This document shows positions 18,897 through 28,561 of a stretch of 64,000 nucleotides of DNA, one piece after another. Source of the DNA: Arthrobacter oryzae (GTDB lineage: Bacteria; Actinomycetota; Actinomycetes; Actinomycetales; Micrococcaceae); the NCBI RefSeq assembly GCF_030718995.1, contig NZ_CP132204.1:1736001-1800000 (forward strand). Reading direction: 5' to 3'. Within the stretch, counting starts at the first letter, position 1, and the number at the start of each line of letters is the position of its first letter. The notes below the pieces were generated by a model. The model was given only the letters and a program-made list of their open reading frames with translations, was not told the origin of the DNA and searched no databases. The translations under genes and the position numbers were made by a program.

Positions 18897-19714
18897 AGCC
18901 GGGATCGGCGGCAGGCATGGCCGCATTGAAGCGCGCGGGCCGGGCGGCCGCCGGCCTGCTTGTTTCCCTGGCGGTGGTCCTGCTGCTGTGGGTCGCACTG
19001 CTGAAGGCCTTCAACATCTCGCCGTTCGTCGGCAAAGGACCGCTGGACGTGTTCAACTTCCTGTTCACGGTGCCCGCCGCGGAGAACAACCGGCAGGTCA
19101 TCCTACAGAACCTCGGCCAGACCATGGTGGATGCGTTCCTGGGCTTCGCAGCAGGAATGGTGGGCGCCGTGGTCATTGCCGGTGTATTCGTGCTGTTCCG
19201 CGGAGTGGAAAACGCCCTCATGCCGGTGGCCATGCTGCTGCGCTCCGTGCCGCTCGTGGCTTTGGCACCCATCATTATCCTGATCTTCGGCCGGCAGGAA
19301 CCGGCTGTGGCGGCCATCGGCGGGATCGTGGTTTTGTTCCCCGCCCTCGTCACGATTGTGTTCGGGCTCCGCTCGGCCTCCCCGGCCATGCTCGAAGTCA
19401 TCGACGTCTATGGCGGCTCACGCTGGACCGCCCTGCGGAAGGTCGCACTGCCGTCGTCACTGCCGGCTTTCTTCACCGCCGTGAAAGTGTCGATTCCCGG
19501 CGCGATCACGGGCGCGCTGCTGGCGGAGTGGCTCGCCACCGGCAAGGGAATCGGCTACGCCATCATCTCCGCTGTGTCCCGGGCAAGGAACAACGAGGTA
19601 TGGGCCTCGGTGGTGGTGATCACCGTGGTGTCGATCCTCCTTTACACCGTGGTGGCGCTGCTTGAAGAGGCCATGCTGCGGCGGTCCGGCACGTCCGCGT
19701 CAACGTCCGGGTGA
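18893..19714 (+). CDS. ABC transporter permease (SsuC/BPD type), second of two
   Basis: Membrane protein of 273 aa, similar in layout to its neighbour, with MLEVIDVYGGSRWTALRKVALP as coupling region. The open frame extends far upstream, but ATG 18893 overlaps the previous stop (ATGA) and begins where homology begins. The last 73 bases overlap the end of the convergent MFS gene. Confidence 0.9.
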   Translation: MKPGSAAGMAALKRAGRAAAGLLVSLAVVLLLWVALLKAFNISPFVGKGPLDVFNFLFTVPAAENNRQVILQNLGQTMVDAFLGFAAGMVGAVVIAGVFVLFRGVENALMPVAMLLRSVPLVALAPIIILIFGRQEPAVAAIGGIVVLFPALVTIVFGLRSASPAMLEVIDVYGGSRWTALRKVALPSSLPAFFTAVKVSIPGAITGALLAEWLATGKGIGYAIISAVSRARNNEVWASVVVITVVSILLYTVVALLEEAMLRRSGTSASTSG

Positions 19715-21021
19715 CCCGCCGTCGTCGTCCGTTCCTTGAGGAAGTACACCAGGCCGGCGGCGAGGGTGGAAGCCGCCGCCAGGGCGAACAGTCCCGGGAC
19801 CACGCTGCCGGTCTGTTCCTTGATGATGCCGAACCCGAACGGGGCCACGAAGCCGCCCAGGTTTCCGAGCGAGTTGATGATGGCGATGGCGGGCGCAAGG
19901 ACCAGGGGGTGCAGGCCTGACTGGGGGATGGTCCAGAACAACGGGGATGCGCTCTTGAAACCCATCGCGGCAACGGCCAGGAACACCAGGGCCAGTACCG
20001 GGGTGGCCACGGCCGCGGCGAAGGTGCCCACCGCGGCTATGAGCAGGGCGAGCACCAACAGGGGGCGCTTGGATGTGGCCCGGTCCTGCCACTTGGCCGC
20101 GAAGTACATGGCGACGACGGCGCAGACCCAGGGGATGGCGGACAGGAAGCCGACGCTCAGGTCCGTGGTGCCGGGAATCTGCTTGACGATACTCGGCAGC
20201 CAGAACGTGTTGGCGTAGATGGACAGCTGGACGGCGAAATAGATGCCGCACAGCAGGAGGATCTGCGGGTTCAGCAGCATGTTCCAGCGGTTGACCTTGG
20301 TGCCGCTGCTGTTGCCGTTGGCAGTGGCGTGTTGGGCATCCTCGTTGGAGATCGCGCCAATAAGCGCGCCTTTCTCCTTGAGGGTCAGCCATTTGGCGTC
20401 CTCGATCCGGGCATCGAGCAGGAAATAGACCGTGATGCCGACAACCACGGAGAGCAGGCCTTCGAACCCAAAGAGCCACTGCCAGCCGCGGAATCCCAGC
20501 GCGCCGTGGAGGCTGAGCAGCATTCCGGCGATGGGTCCGGACAGTGCCGCGGCAACGGAGGAACCGGCGATGAAAATGGCGGTGGCCTTACCCCGCTGGC
20601 CGGCCGGAACCCACCGGGCGAAATAGAAGATGACGGCGGGGAAGAACCCGGCCTCAGCCGCGCCGAGCAGGAAGCGCAGCACGTAGAACATCACCTCGTT
20701 CTGCACAAACGCCATTAGGAAGGACACGATGCCCCAGCTGACCATGATGCGGGTGAGCCACACCCTGGCGCCGAACTTCTCCATCATCACGTTGCTGGGG
20801 AGTTCGAAGATCGCGTAGGCGACGAAAAACAGGCCGGCTCCGAAACCGTAGGCTGCGGCGCCGATTCCAACGTCCGCCTCCAAGTGCTCGTGGGCATAAC
20901 CGATGTTGGACCGGTTCAGCTGGTTGCAGACGAGCATAATCAGCATGATGGGCAGGACGCGCCGGAAGAACTTCCTGGTGGCTGACGCCAGATCCGTGAC
21001 AGCGGTGTCGACAGACTGCAT
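19642..21021 (-). CDS. MFS transporter, anion:cation symporter family
   Basis: A 459-aa carrier with about 12 hydrophobic segments. LVCNQLNRSNIGYAHEHLEADVGI and YFARWVPAGQRGKATAIF are typical of the ACS family, which includes tartrate, phthalate, hydroxyphenylacetate and glucarate/galactarate carriers. I chose ATG 21021 (MQSVDTAVTD), preceded by AGAGGA. The tail after FLKERT is polar and lies over the 3' end of the ABC permease gene. A promoter element shared with the sugar-acid genes lies upstream, so an aldarate or related organic acid is a reasonable substrate guess. Confidence 0.88.
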   Translation of the reverse strand: MQSVDTAVTDLASATRKFFRRVLPIMLIMLVCNQLNRSNIGYAHEHLEADVGIGAAAYGFGAGLFFVAYAIFELPSNVMMEKFGARVWLTRIMVSWGIVSFLMAFVQNEVMFYVLRFLLGAAEAGFFPAVIFYFARWVPAGQRGKATAIFIAGSSVAAALSGPIAGMLLSLHGALGFRGWQWLFGFEGLLSVVVGITVYFLLDARIEDAKWLTLKEKGALIGAISNEDAQHATANGNSSGTKVNRWNMLLNPQILLLCGIYFAVQLSIYANTFWLPSIVKQIPGTTDLSVGFLSAIPWVCAVVAMYFAAKWQDRATSKRPLLVLALLIAAVGTFAAAVATPVLALVFLAVAAMGFKSASPLFWTIPQSGLHPLVLAPAIAIINSLGNLGGFVAPFGFGIIKEQTGSVVPGLFALAAASTLAAGLVYFLKERTTTAGHPDVDADVPDRRSMASSSSATTV

Positions 21022-21108
21022 GGGAAAAATCCTCTGAATCGATGAGTGGAGCTCGCTGCGGGGACCGGGAGGCCAGCCCTTTGTGGTCCTCGCCACAGCG
21101 TCACCTAG

Positions 21109-21153
21109 ACTTTATTCACCCTCCGCGATGCACGTCCAACACGTTTTTTGCAT
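21109..21153 (-). promoter_or_regulatory. candidate promoter with shared GTCYAA-N10-GCAY element (MFS gene)
   Basis: On the minus strand TTGGAC (21139-21134) is a -35, followed after 19 bases by TAAAGT (21114-21109). The plus-strand form GTCCAA-N10-GCAT occupies 21134-21153. The same arrangement recurs at four other promoters in the window. Confidence 0.55.
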
Positions 21154-21194
21154 TACGTGATACCCCGAGGGCACTATCCTGTCACCGCCGCGGC

Positions 21195-21587
21195 TTAGGA
21201 GCGCGGTCCGACGTCGGCCTTAACCGCAGTGACCGGGCAGCCTGCCTCGAGAATCACCCGCTGGGCAGTACTGCCCAGGAAAAGCTTCCCCACGGGGGAG
21301 CGCCGCCGGACTCCGATCACTATCAGCTCAACGTCCTCCTCATAGGAGGCATCGATCATGAACTCCGCTGCGTCAGTACCTTCGGTGGGGCGGAGCGATG
21401 CCTGCACGCCTGCAGCCGCTGCCGCGGCGATGGCGTGGCGGATGTCCGAGTCCGCCTCCGCGGACCCTTCGCCCTCCACGGGGCCCATAATCTGCAGGGC
21501 AGTCCTGCGCAGCGCCGCCTCTTCGATGGCGGCACTCAGTGCGGCACGGCCCTCCTGGCTCGCGACGTATCCTACTGCGACGCTCAT
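21195..21587 (-). CDS. universal stress protein, UspA family
   Basis: Single-domain Usp of 130 aa. It starts MSVAVGYVASQEGRAAL and ends with the nucleotide-binding type GSTAQRVILEAGCPVTAVK. The ATG overlaps the dehydrogenase stop (ATGA), so the two form one transcript. A similar Usp ends the TctCBA operon at 48743-49147. Confidence 0.88.
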   Translation of the reverse strand: MSVAVGYVASQEGRAALSAAIEEAALRRTALQIMGPVEGEGSAEADSDIRHAIAAAAAAGVQASLRPTEGTDAAEFMIDASYEEDVELIVIGVRRRSPVGKLFLGSTAQRVILEAGCPVTAVKADVGPRS

Positions 21588-22534
21588 GCCTGCACCGCCG
21601 TCAGGACGGTACCCGTGGCCACGAAGTGCCGCAGGTTGGCGAGCGTAAGTTCGGCCATCGCGGCCCTCGTTTCGTAGGTCCCGCTTCCGAGGTGCGGCAG
21701 TAAGACCACGTTGTCCAGGGTGAGGAGGTCTTCCGGAACCTTGGGCTCCTCCGCAAAGACGTCCAGCCCTGCGCCGGCCAAGCGCCCGGCGAGCAGGGCA
21801 GCCACGAGGGCTTCTTCATCCACCACTGTTCCCCTCGCGATGTTAATCAGGTATCCCTCAGGCCCGATCGCATCGATGACGTCGGCGTCCACGAGTTTGG
21901 CCGAGCCGGACCCGCCGGCCGCGGCGACAATCAGGACGTCGCAACCGGCAGCGAGTTCGCGCGGTGAGGCCTTGTACTCGTAGCTGGTCCCTTCCACCGG
22001 GTTGCGGCTGTGGTAGCTGATATCGCAGTCGAAGCCTTCCAGGCGCCGGGCGATGACCCGCCCGATCCGGCCGAGCCCGACGATTCCCACTCGCTTCCCG
22101 CTGGCCTTGGTGGCGAGTGGGAAGTTGCCCTTGCTGAGCCAGTCACCCCGGCGGACGAAGCGGTCCGCGGCGCTCACTCGGCGCAGGACGTCCAGGTACA
22201 GGGCGATGGCGGTGTCCGCCACGCAGTCGTTGAGGACATCGGGGGTGTTGCTGACCGTAATGCCGCGCCGGGCGGCCTGGGCAACATCCGTGGTGTCATA
22301 GCCGACGCCAAAGTTGATGACCGCCCGCAGGTTGGGAAGGGCGCCCATCAGCTCCGGTCCGACGCCGAACTTTCCGGAGGTCACGGCCACCTCGAAGGAA
22401 CCGCCGTGGCGCTGCAGGAATTCCTCCCGCTCCGGGGTGGAGTCGGGGAGACTCAGGGCGTCGTACTCGCCCCGGATGGATTCTTGGACGGATGGCATGA
22501 GTGGCCCTACCTGCAGGACAGCGATGTTCTTCAT
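21584..22534 (-). CDS. D-isomer-specific 2-hydroxyacid dehydrogenase
   Basis: NAD(P)-dependent oxidoreductase of 316 aa, probably a glyoxylate/hydroxypyruvate-type reductase. The Rossmann motif GLGRIGRVIARRL is followed by catalytic Arg in NIARGTVVD, Glu in FAEEP and His in LLPHLGSGT. The predicted -10 is about 7 bases before the ATG, so the mRNA may be leaderless, although AGGG lies upstream. It is followed by the Usp gene. The shared promoter element suggests a role in sugar-acid metabolism. Confidence 0.88.
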   Translation of the reverse strand: MKNIAVLQVGPLMPSVQESIRGEYDALSLPDSTPEREEFLQRHGGSFEVAVTSGKFGVGPELMGALPNLRAVINFGVGYDTTDVAQAARRGITVSNTPDVLNDCVADTAIALYLDVLRRVSAADRFVRRGDWLSKGNFPLATKASGKRVGIVGLGRIGRVIARRLEGFDCDISYHSRNPVEGTSYEYKASPRELAAGCDVLIVAAAGGSGSAKLVDADVIDAIGPEGYLINIARGTVVDEEALVAALLAGRLAGAGLDVFAEEPKVPEDLLTLDNVVLLPHLGSGTYETRAAMAELTLANLRHFVATGTVLTAVQA

Positions 22535-22845
22535 ATCTGCACCCTAGGTTTCCGATCCATACGCGTCCAACATGTAAATGGCATTGATCGATGCCCGAAG
22601 TGAATCGATTGCAGCACTCCCCCGGAAGCGCGCGGATTTTTGGGGAGAGTGGTGCCCGTCACAGGGTGTTGACGACGTGAGCGGGCCTTGCCGGGCACCC
22701 CGGGCGGCCGGCAAAAACCTTGTGGACCCCTAAGACCTCAACTAGCTTGAGTCCAGCGCGGCCCGAGACACCTGGTCTTGATGCCTGGTTTCCACTCGTA
22801 CAAGAGCAACCCCCTGCCGCAAACACCCCAATTCGGAGGAATCCA
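22535..22845. other. divergent intergenic region, dehydrogenase / Dpp-type operon
   Basis: This 311-base gap contains the leftward promoter at 22541-22584. For the rightward operon the best candidate is TTGTGG (22720-22725) with TAGCTT (22743-22748), 17 bases apart. GGAGGA at 22835-22840 is the ribosome site of the binding-protein gene. Confidence 0.45.
22541..22584 (-). promoter_or_regulatory. candidate promoter with shared GTCYAA-N10-GCAY element (dehydrogenase-usp)
   Basis: On the minus strand TTGGAC (22570-22565) and TAGGGT (22546-22541) are spaced by 18 bases. GTCCAA-N10-GCAT spans 22565-22584. With the base on each side, it matches the MFS promoter element at 17 of 22 positions, with equal spacing. 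Confidence 0.55.
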
Positions 22846-24402
22846 ATGACGTCTTCTTCAAAGCCCCCCTTTCCTGCCTTGCTCAAATGGCCGGCCCTGG
22901 CATCCGTTGCGATGCTCGGGCTTAGCGGCTGCTCCGTAGCCAATTCCGACGCCGGTGCCGCCTCCTCGAATACGGTCCGTGTGGTGCTCGGCCAGGAACC
23001 ACCCACCCTGGAAGCCTGTGAGTCGAACCTGACGTCCACCGGTGTTGTGGTGCGCTCGAATGTCACCGAACCGTTGATTGAACGCAACCCGCAGAGCGGC
23101 GAACTCGAGCCCAAGCTCGCCACCGAATGGAAAGCCACCTCCGATACCGAGTGGACCCTCAAACTGCGCGAAGGGGTGACGTTCCAGGACGGCACGCCGT
23201 TCAATGCCGACGCTGCCGCCTTCACCATCGAAAGGGCGGTCAACTCCAAGCTCGGCTGCAACGTGGAGGGCTACGTCTTTGGCGACGCGGACCTCGCCGT
23301 GAAGGCTGTGGACGCGACCACCCTGACTGTCACCACCCCGGAGCCTGATCCCATCCTGCCGCTGCGCCTCTCGTTCCTCGAAGTGGTTCCGACCTCCACG
23401 AGCGCCACGGAGAAAGTCCGTGAACCGATCGGTACGGGTCCTTACAAGATCGAGCAATGGGACGCCGGCCAGAAGATCACGCTGTCCAGCTGGGATGGCT
23501 ACTGGGGCGACAAGCCCGCCTACGCCAAGGCTGAGTACCAATGGCGCTCGGAGAGCTCAGTGCGCGCTGCCATGATCACCAGCGGCGAGGCTGATGTTGC
23601 CATGGGACTGAGCCCGGACGACAACATCGGCGACCTGGGCGTCGACTACCCCAACAACGAGACCGTTGCCCTGCGGCTCGATGCCAACGAGGCACCTCTC
23701 AATGACATCCGCGTCCGCCAGGCAATCAACTACGCCATCGACAAGGAGGGAATCGTCAACTCGCTCTACCAAGGCAAGCACCAGGTTGCTGCCCAGCTGG
23801 TTCCCGAAGGAATTGTGGGCCACAACGTTGAACTGAAGGGCTGGCCGTTCGACCTGGACAAGGCAAAGTCCCTCATTGCCGAGGCCAAGGCCGACGGCGT
23901 TGATACGTCCGCGCAGATCTCGATGGTGGTCCGCAGCGCACAGTTCCCGAAGATCACCGAACTGGGCCAGGTCCTCCAGGAGCAGCTGAGCCAGGCCGGC
24001 CTGAACGTCAAACTGAAGATGCTCGAAACCAGCCAGCACCTGACCTACCAGGTCCGCCCCTTCCCCGACGATGAGGGCGCGGTGGCCCTGATGACCCAGC
24101 ATGGCAACCAGGCGGGCGATGCAGCCTTCACCGTGGACCAGTACATGCTGTCAACCGGCGCCCAGAGCTACTTCGGCACCCCCGAGTTCGACGCCATGAT
24201 CAAGAAGGCGGACGCGGCGTCCGGCGATGAGCGGAAGAAGGACTTCGAGGAGATCTTCGCCTACCAGAACGACAAAGTGGTCCAGTTTGCCCACATCTCG
24301 CACCAGACCGGCATCATCGGGAAGGCCAAGTCCGTGAAGTACACACCCAATTCGTCCAGCGGCGACGAGCTGCGTGTTTCGGAAATGACCCCGGCAAACT
24401 AA
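22846..24402 (+). CDS. peptide/opine-type ABC transporter substrate-binding lipoprotein (SBP family 5)
   Basis: Lipoprotein of 518 aa. Signal peptide with lipobox LSGC (residues about 25-28), then the SBP_bac_5 layout: EPLIERNPQSGELEPKLATEWKATSDTEWTLKLREGVTFQDGTPFNADAAAF and later DIRVRQAINYAIDKEGIV. The ATG at 22846 has GGAGGA five bases before it. It starts a five-gene importer operon. The substrate is unknown: this family carries peptides, opines, nickel and some oligosaccharides. Confidence 0.9.
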   Translation: MTSSSKPPFPALLKWPALASVAMLGLSGCSVANSDAGAASSNTVRVVLGQEPPTLEACESNLTSTGVVVRSNVTEPLIERNPQSGELEPKLATEWKATSDTEWTLKLREGVTFQDGTPFNADAAAFTIERAVNSKLGCNVEGYVFGDADLAVKAVDATTLTVTTPEPDPILPLRLSFLEVVPTSTSATEKVREPIGTGPYKIEQWDAGQKITLSSWDGYWGDKPAYAKAEYQWRSESSVRAAMITSGEADVAMGLSPDDNIGDLGVDYPNNETVALRLDANEAPLNDIRVRQAINYAIDKEGIVNSLYQGKHQVAAQLVPEGIVGHNVELKGWPFDLDKAKSLIAEAKADGVDTSAQISMVVRSAQFPKITELGQVLQEQLSQAGLNVKLKMLETSQHLTYQVRPFPDDEGAVALMTQHGNQAGDAAFTVDQYMLSTGAQSYFGTPEFDAMIKKADAASGDERKKDFEEIFAYQNDKVVQFAHISHQTGIIGKAKSVKYTPNSSSGDELRVSEMTPAN

Positions 24403-24427
24403 CGCGGACCTGGAGATAAGGACAGCC

Positions 24428-25357
24428 ATGCTGATCTACTTGAGAAAGCGGATTGTCTCCAGCGCGTTGCCGCTGGTGGTGGTGATTGTTGGCGTGTTCG
24501 CGCTGGCCAGGATGACGGGAAACCCCGCCAGCCTCTACCTGCCGCTGAACGCCACCCAGCAGATGCGCGACGACTTCACCGCACGCAACGGACTGGACCA
24601 GCCGCTGCTGGTGCAGATGGCCGACTACTTCGGCGGAGTGCTCCGGCTCGATTTCGGGCAGTCCCTGCGCACAGGCCAGGATGCCGCAGCCATGGCACTG
24701 CGCGCCTTCCCGGCCACCTTGCAGCTGGCGGCCACCACCATGGTGCTGGCCGTGCTGCTGGCGCTGGTGGTCGGTTGCTGGGCTGCGCTCAAGCCGAACG
24801 GCATCGCTGACCGTGTCTCAAGTTTCGTCTCCATGGCTGCCGCTTCGATCCCTGATTTCTGGCTGGCAATCGTGGGCATCTGGGTCTTCGCCATCACCCT
24901 GGGCTGGCTCCCGACATCAGGTGTGTCGGGGGCCGGCGCCTGGGTATTGCCGATCGCCACGTTGCTCTTGCGGCCTTTCGGTGTGCTGGTCCAGATTGTC
25001 CGCGGCTCCATGGTCTCCGCCCTCTCGGAGCCCTACATCAAACTGGCCCGCAGCCGCGGAGCAGGCGAACTCCGGGTGGTCACGCACCACGCGCTGCGCA
25101 ACGCGGCCGCCCCCGCACTGACGGTGGCGGGCGACCTGACAGTAGGCCTCGTCAACGGCGCCGTGGTGGTGGAGACCATCTTCGGCTGGCCGGGGATTGG
25201 AAAGCTCATGATCGATTCAATCCTGCAGCGGGACTTCGCTGTCCTGCAGGCAGCCGTCCTGCTCACCGCCGTCGCGATCTTTGCCCTGAACATCCTCATC
25301 GACATGGGGTACGCGCTGCTGGACGCGCGCGTCCGTCCGGTCACGGTTAAGGCTTAG
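24428..25357 (+). CDS. ABC transporter permease, DppB type
   Basis: Inner-membrane permease of 309 aa. It starts with the family pattern LIYLRKRIVSSALPL, and carries the coupling region EPYIKLARSRGAGELRVVTHHALRNAAAPALTV and the C-terminal ARV.PV pattern. It follows the binding-protein gene by 25 bases. Confidence 0.92.
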   Translation: MLIYLRKRIVSSALPLVVVIVGVFALARMTGNPASLYLPLNATQQMRDDFTARNGLDQPLLVQMADYFGGVLRLDFGQSLRTGQDAAAMALRAFPATLQLAATTMVLAVLLALVVGCWAALKPNGIADRVSSFVSMAAASIPDFWLAIVGIWVFAITLGWLPTSGVSGAGAWVLPIATLLLRPFGVLVQIVRGSMVSALSEPYIKLARSRGAGELRVVTHHALRNAAAPALTVAGDLTVGLVNGAVVVETIFGWPGIGKLMIDSILQRDFAVLQAAVLLTAVAIFALNILIDMGYALLDARVRPVTVKA

Positions 25358-25365
25358 GAGTAGCC

Positions 25366-26364
25366 ATGAAGAGTTCACTGACTGAGGGTGCGGCGCCGGA
25401 GCAGCTGCCGGCGGCCGACGAACGCGGCACCGAAAAGAAGGGCGGAAACCAGGATGGAAAGCTGAGCCTCTTCCGCCTGCTGCTCAAGGACCGCTTTGCC
25501 ACCGCCTCTGCGCTGATCCTGGTTTTCATCGGCCTGACCGCACTCGTGGGCCCTGCGCTGATGGGCGATTTGGCCACCAAGCAGAACCTGCTGTTCGCCA
25601 ACAAGGCACCCTTCACGCTGGCGCACGGCTGGGAATACTTCCTAGGCAGCGACTCACTGGGCCGCAGCATGCTGGCCCGCCTTGTCGTAGCCAGCCGGAC
25701 CACCCTGTCCGTTGCTTTGCCCGCGGTGGCAGTGGCCCTCTGTGTTGGCTCCCTGTGGGGCGTGTGGGCCGGCTACCACAGGGGCTGGCGGGAGAACGTG
25801 TCCATGCGCATCGCCGACGTGATCATGAGTTTCCCGTCCCTGCTGCTCGCCGTCGTCGTGCTCTACGTCTTTAGCCCCAGCGCGGCGAACATCGTGCTGA
25901 TCCTGGCCCTCACCCGCATCCCGATCTACCTGCGCACCGCACGCGCCGAGTCGGCGGAGCTCCAGAGCCGGACATTTGTCGACGCGGCACGCACGTTCGG
26001 TGCCAAACCCAACGCCATCATCGTCCGGCACGTCATTCCCGTGGTGCTGCCGACGCTCCTGACGCTGGCCACCCTCGAGTTCTGCTACGTGATGCTGGCC
26101 GAGTCCTCTTTGAGCTTCCTGGGCATCGGCATCCAGCCGCCGGACGTCAGCTGGGGCCTGATGGTGTCCCAGGGCCGGCAGTACCTGCAGACCGCATGGT
26201 GGCTGTCGATCTTCCCCGGCGTTGCCATTGTGGTCACGACCATTGCCGCCAACGTCCTCGCCGCCTGGCTGCGGATCGCCACCGACCCGGCCCAGCGCTG
26301 GCGGCTCGCACTTCCCCGCAAGCGGCTGATCGCCCGTATCCCAGCCAAGGAGGCACAGCCGTGA
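25366..26364 (+). CDS. ABC transporter permease, DppC type
   Basis: Inner-membrane permease of 332 aa, partner of the DppB-type protein. It has FLGSDSLGRSMLARLVVASRTTL, and the coupling region SRTFVDAARTFGAKPNAIIVRHVIPVVLP. Its stop overlaps the next GTG as GTGA. Confidence 0.92.
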   Translation: MKSSLTEGAAPEQLPAADERGTEKKGGNQDGKLSLFRLLLKDRFATASALILVFIGLTALVGPALMGDLATKQNLLFANKAPFTLAHGWEYFLGSDSLGRSMLARLVVASRTTLSVALPAVAVALCVGSLWGVWAGYHRGWRENVSMRIADVIMSFPSLLLAVVVLYVFSPSAANIVLILALTRIPIYLRTARAESAELQSRTFVDAARTFGAKPNAIIVRHVIPVVLPTLLTLATLEFCYVMLAESSLSFLGIGIQPPDVSWGLMVSQGRQYLQTAWWLSIFPGVAIVVTTIAANVLAAWLRIATDPAQRWRLALPRKRLIARIPAKEAQP

Positions 26365-27509
26365 AAACAGCTGCCCAACAAGCCCCGATCCAGCGCACCG
26401 CCGCCGCGCCAGGCACAGCGTCAGGGCAGGCGAAGGCACACGACGTCGTCCTGCAGGTCCGTGACCTTGCCGTGGACATCCGCACACACCGCGGCACCGT
26501 GCGCGCCGTCAACAGCGTGGCTTTCGAGGCCCGCGCCGGCGAAACCCTGGCGCTGCTCGGCGAATCAGGGTGCGGAAAGTCCATGACAGCCAAGGCCCTT
26601 GCCGGGATCATGGATCCTGTCTGCGACCTGGCCGGCGGAGAGATCGTCCTTAACGGAACGGACCTCGCCGCACTCAGCCCCAAGCAACGGCTCAAGTTTG
26701 CCGGACCCGAGCTGGGCATCGTCTTCCAGGACGCACTGACGGCCCTGAACCCGGTCTATACGGTGGGCACTCAGTTGGGTGAGGCCTTCCGCATCCACCG
26801 GGGCCTCAGCGCCAAGGAAGCGCGGGCCGAAGCGATTGACCTGATGAAGCGCGTCGGTATCCCCGAGCCGGAATCCAGGGTCAATTCCTACCCGCACCAG
26901 TTCTCCGGCGGCATGCGCCAGCGCATCCTCATCGCCATGGCCGTGGCCCTTAACCCGCGCCTTCTGATCGCAGATGAACCCACCACCGCCTTGGACGTCA
27001 CGGTCCAGGCGCAGATCATGCAGCTTCTTCGGAAGCTGCGTGAAGAGGGTCAAATGGCTGTCATCCTCATTACCCACGACCTTGCGGTGGTGGCCGAGGA
27101 AGCCGACTCGGTGGCTGTGATGTACGCCGGGAACGTGGTGGAGAGCGGACCGGTATCCGAAGTTTTCGCCGACCCGCGCCATCCCTATACCAAGGGGCTG
27201 CTGGAATCGGTTCCGGTCCACCTGGAACGGGGTGCCAAGCTGAAGTCGATTGCCGGGAGCCCCCCGGAGCTCCACGACATTCCCGCCGGCTGCGTCTACC
27301 AGTCCCGCTGCCCGCTGGTGCAGGACATCTGCCGGACCGAGCGGCCCGTGCTCCGCCCGGTCGCCGGAGCACGCAACGGAGCCGGCAACACTATCGAAGG
27401 CAACGCCGTCGCCGGCACCGGCGACCCCGCGAACATCCCTTCCGGCAGGGAGCCGCGGCCTGCCCGTACGGCCGCCTGCCACTTCAGCGAGGAGATCAAC
27501 AATGCCTGA
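26361..27509 (+). CDS. ABC transporter ATP-binding protein, DppD type
   Basis: ATPase of 382 aa: Walker [10 protein letters not shown], signature [12 protein letters not shown], Walker [12 protein letters not shown], and a C-terminal oligopeptide-transporter extension with the Cys-bearing [15 protein letters not shown]. The GTG at 26361 follows AAGGAGG and overlaps the previous stop. The last bases overlap the DppF-type gene by 8 nt. Confidence 0.92.
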   Translation: MKTAAQQAPIQRTAAAPGTASGQAKAHDVVLQVRDLAVDIRTHRGTVRAVNSVAFEARAGETLALLGESGCGKSMTAKALAGIMDPVCDLAGGEIVLNGTDLAALSPKQRLKFAGPELGIVFQDALTALNPVYTVGTQLGEAFRIHRGLSAKEARAEAIDLMKRVGIPEPESRVNSYPHQFSGGMRQRILIAMAVALNPRLLIADEPTTALDVTVQAQIMQLLRKLREEGQMAVILITHDLAVVAEEADSVAVMYAGNVVESGPVSEVFADPRHPYTKGLLESVPVHLERGAKLKSIAGSPPELHDIPAGCVYQSRCPLVQDICRTERPVLRPVAGARNGAGNTIEGNAVAGTGDPANIPSGREPRPARTAACHFSEEINNA

Positions 27510-28551
27510 GCCGCTTCTCAAAATTGACGGCCTGACCAAAACGTTCCACGTGGCGAAGAGCGCCAGCGGCAACACCCGGCTCAAGGCCCTGGACGGAATC
27601 AGCCTGACAGTAGGCCGCGGGGAGACCCTTGGGCTGGTGGGCGAATCCGGCTGCGGCAAGTCCACTTTGGCGCGGACCCTGATGATGCTCGAAACACCGG
27701 ACGAAGGCACCGTGAGCTTCGAAGGAACCAACCCCTTCGGGCTTCGCGGGAAGGAACTGCTGGTCTGGCGGCGGCGCGTGCAGATGGTCTTCCAGGACCC
27801 GTTTGCCTCCTTGAACGCCCGGATGAACGCCGGCGACATCATCGCTGAGCCGTGGGCCACCCACCGGGCCCTCTACCCGACGTCCCGGGAACGCGACGCC
27901 AGGGTCCGTGAACTGCTGCACATGGTGGGGCTGCGTCCTTCCGATGCACGCAAGTCGCCGCAGGAATTCTCCGGCGGCCAGCGCCAGCGCATCGGCATCG
28001 CCCGGGCCCTGGCCTTGAACCCGGACGTCATCATCCTCGACGAGCCGGTCTCGGCCCTGGACCTTTCCGTCCAGGCGCAGGTCCTGAACCTGCTCAACGA
28101 GCTCCAGCAGGAACTCGGTGTTTCCTACATCTTCATCTCGCACGACCTGACCGTGGTCCGCCATGTGGCGGACAGGGTGGCCGTGATGTACCTCGGCCGG
28201 ATCATCGAGACAGGGGCCACCGAGGAAGTCTTCGACCACCCCCGGCACCCCTACACGGCGGCCCTGATGTCGGCGTCGCCGAAGCTGGACGTCAGCGGAA
28301 CCAGGCGGGACAGGATCGTCCTCCAGGGTGAGCTGCCCTCTCCGCTGGATCCGCCGTCGGGCTGCCGCTTCCGGACGCGCTGCTGGAAGGCGCAGGACAT
28401 CTGCGCTGAAGTATCGCCGGAACCGCAGTTCCTTGCGGCTCCTGACGGCACGAAGCATATTGCCGAATGCCATTTCCCGCTCGATTCCCTCAAGGGCCTG
28501 ACCGGCGCCGCTGCAACCGCTACTGCTACCTCCGCTGTGCCCGTCCAGTGA
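27502..28551 (+). CDS. ABC transporter ATP-binding protein, DppF type
   Basis: Second ATPase of the importer, 349 aa: Walker [34 protein letters not shown], and the C-terminal GCRFRTRCWKAQDIC. The ATG at 27502 lies within the end of the DppD-type gene. An upstream in-frame extension to 27250 is antisense-like Pro/Arg-rich sequence and is rejected. Confidence 0.92.
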   Translation: MPEPLLKIDGLTKTFHVAKSASGNTRLKALDGISLTVGRGETLGLVGESGCGKSTLARTLMMLETPDEGTVSFEGTNPFGLRGKELLVWRRRVQMVFQDPFASLNARMNAGDIIAEPWATHRALYPTSRERDARVRELLHMVGLRPSDARKSPQEFSGGQRQRIGIARALALNPDVIILDEPVSALDLSVQAQVLNLLNELQQELGVSYIFISHDLTVVRHVADRVAVMYLGRIIETGATEEVFDHPRHPYTAALMSASPKLDVSGTRRDRIVLQGELPSPLDPPSGCRFRTRCWKAQDICAEVSPEPQFLAAPDGTKHIAECHFPLDSLKGLTGAAATATATSAVPVQ

Positions 28552-28561
28552 CGGATCCCGA

